Of a stretch of DNA of 64,000 nt, positions 63,101-64,000 are shown one piece after another. The notes beneath the pieces are model-generated. The model saw only the letters and a program-made list of their open reading frames with translations, was not told the origin of the DNA and ran no database searches. The position numbers were made by a program, and so were the translations under genes. Positions within the stretch are counted from its first letter, which is position 1, and each line of letters starts with the position of its first letter. The DNA comes from an uncultured bacterium (GTDB taxonomy: Bacteria > Bacteroidota > Bacteroidia > Bacteroidales > Bacteroidaceae): assembly GCA_905215345.1 (NCBI GenBank), contig CAJMPR010000003.1, positions 248,001-312,000 on the forward strand, read 5' to 3'.

Positions 63101-63457
63101 ATGGGAAAAATAAGAGAGGTCATTACTTATAAATCTTATTTTGATGATTTCTTTAGAGAACAATCTCCAAAGGTTAGAACTAAAATCATTAAAGTATTAG
63201 ACATTATTGAACAAATAGATCGCATTCCTATTACTTATTTAAAGTATATTGAAGGAACCGATGGTTTATTTGAAATACGTGTACAGTTAGGCAACAATAT
63301 ATTCCGAATCTTTTGCTTTTTTGATGGTAACAAATTAGTTGTTCTGTTAAGCGGCTTTCAGAAGAAAACGCAGAAGACACCTACGGATGAAATAAATAAA
63401 GCGACTCGTTTAAAGACTGAATATTATAACGAAAAAGAAAAGGAGAAAAAGAAATGA
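63101..63457 (+). CDS. higB: HigB/RelE-type toxin (Gp49-like)
   Basis: 118 aa. ITYKSYFDDFFREQSPKVRTKIIKVLDIIEQ, KYIEGTDGLFEIRVQLGNNIFRIFCFFDGNKLVVLLSGFQKKTQKTP is typical of the RelE/ParE-superfamily HigB group, which cut mRNA on the ribosome; named motifs include GLFEIRV and LLSGFQKKT. The C-terminal end is Lys/Glu-rich. The stop overlaps the antitoxin start (ATGA at 63454-63457), with toxin first as in higBA. The -7 box lies only 4 bases before the ATG, suggesting a leaderless mRNA. No other in-frame ATG follows before the toxin core, so this start is kept. Confidence 0.88.
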   Translation: MGKIREVITYKSYFDDFFREQSPKVRTKIIKVLDIIEQIDRIPITYLKYIEGTDGLFEIRVQLGNNIFRIFCFFDGNKLVVLLSGFQKKTQKTPTDEINKATRLKTEYYNEKEKEKKK

Positions 63458-63744
63458 ATACAACATCATTAGATCAGATAAAAGATCGTTATTACGGTGA
63501 GGCTGGAACTCCGGAACGAGATCAACTTGATAGAGAATTAGAAAGTCTTCGCATAGGTATAAAAATTCGTGCAGCGCGCGAAAAGCGGGCAATGACCCAA
63601 GCAGAACTTGCTAATCGCATTGATAAAAAACGCTCTTTCATTTCCAAAGTAGAGAATGACGGTGGAAATATCACTCTTAAAACTCTTTACGATATAGTAG
63701 AGCGAGGATTAGGCGGGAAACTAAAAATTGAGGTCCGATTATAA
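63454..63744 (+). CDS. higA: HigA-type antitoxin with XRE helix-turn-helix
   Basis: 96 aa. The helix-turn-helix is at about 35-85: IRAAREKRAMTQAELANRIDKKRSFISKVENDGGNITLKTLYDIV, with the XRE marks MTQAELA and SFISKVE. The N-terminal helix (DQIKDRYYGEAGTPERDQLD) is likely the toxin-neutralising part. It shares four bases with the toxin gene, so the pair is translationally coupled. It should bind the toxin and repress the shared promoter, possibly at the inverted repeat at 62786. Confidence 0.88.
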   Translation: MNTTSLDQIKDRYYGEAGTPERDQLDRELESLRIGIKIRAAREKRAMTQAELANRIDKKRSFISKVENDGGNITLKTLYDIVERGLGGKLKIEVRL

Positions 63745-63852
63745 AGTAGCAATAGCCTTACAAAACTCACCAGAAGATGCATCTAAAGATTCTTATGTTC
63801 CAAAACAGCGGATGAAAAACATTCGCTCGGACGAATGAACATATATACAAAC

Positions 63853-64000
63853 CTAAGGAGCATTTCGTCTGATATACTTTTCTCCTGTTGGAATCATCGT
63901 TTCATTGGGATAATAAGTGATAAAAGGGGTTACTGCTACCGTACCATCTGCATTCGCAGTTTTCTTTTCTCTTAATGCTTTATAACGTACAAGAATATCT
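63853..64000 (-). CDS. Unknown protein, C-terminal 48 residues (5' end outside window)
   Basis: On the minus strand the frame is open from the window edge to a TAG at 63855-63853: VRYKALREKKTANADG, TVAVTPFITYYPNETMIPTG and EKYIRRNAP at the end. Codon use and the lack of stops look genuine, but 48 residues are too few for a family call. It converges with higA; the 108-bp gap has no clear terminator. Confidence 0.5.
   Translation of the reverse strand, partial: DILVRYKALREKKTANADGTVAVTPFITYYPNETMIPTGEKYIRRNAP

Noticed and set aside
1..64000. Transposase, integrase or IS element
   Set aside because: No protein with transposase or recombinase motifs is encoded in the window; the inverted repeats at 23811 and 62667 enclose only loops.

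Overview
The window looks like a Bacteroides chromosome (phylum Bacteroidota). Supporting signs are SusC/SusD pairs, hybrid two-component regulators (HTCS) with a periplasmic beta-propeller, relaxed lipoboxes, AT-rich leaders, many promoters of the Bacteroides type (-7 box TAnnTTTG, sometimes with a -33 TTTG), and a mutA-mutB pair next to a YidE/YbjL-type transporter. No IS element, tRNA, rRNA or CRISPR array was seen.

About 52 kb is a polysaccharide-utilisation region in three blocks. Block A (1-15436, + strand) holds the end of a DUF6562-like lipoprotein gene, a heparinase II/III-fold lyase, a PL8-type lyase, a serine-type sulfatase, a GH88 unsaturated glucuronyl hydrolase, a second heparinase-fold protein with altered motif residues, a GH29 fucosidase and an unrecognised lipoprotein. 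Two tandem HTCS genes follow (15572-23757). Block B (24206-35728, + strand) holds a third heparinase-fold lyase, a GH29, a broken glycosidase remnant, a susC/susD pair, a second GH88 and a DUF6250-like protein. Block C (52060-36281, - strand) reads as one seven-gene operon: susC-susD-susC-susD-lyase-two DUF6562-like lipoproteins. A third GH29 (52710) diverges from it.

The inferred pathway is as follows. SusC/SusD and surface lipoproteins capture a polymer. Lyases cut it next to uronic acids and leave unsaturated ends. GH88 removes the unsaturated uronate, the sulfatase removes sulfate and the GH29s remove fucose. The HTCS pair senses the products. This enzyme mix fits a sulfated, fucosylated, uronate-containing glycan; fucosylated chondroitin sulfate is one candidate, but the substrate is not proven by sequence.

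From 54 kb on the content is core or housekeeping: a DUF3868/DUF3575 outer-membrane pair with no fimbrillin beside it, a small leader RNA, methylmalonyl-CoA mutase (mutB, mutA), a transporter, a HigB/HigA-type toxin-antitoxin pair and a partial gene at the right edge.

The most unusual non-coding signal is a set of intergenic arrays built on a strict 21-22 bp period (about two DNA turns) at 1417, 4299, 4501, 23956 and 35861. The unit sequences differ between arrays, but two share a GTAAACCT core. The longest runs for about 12 units between convergent genes.
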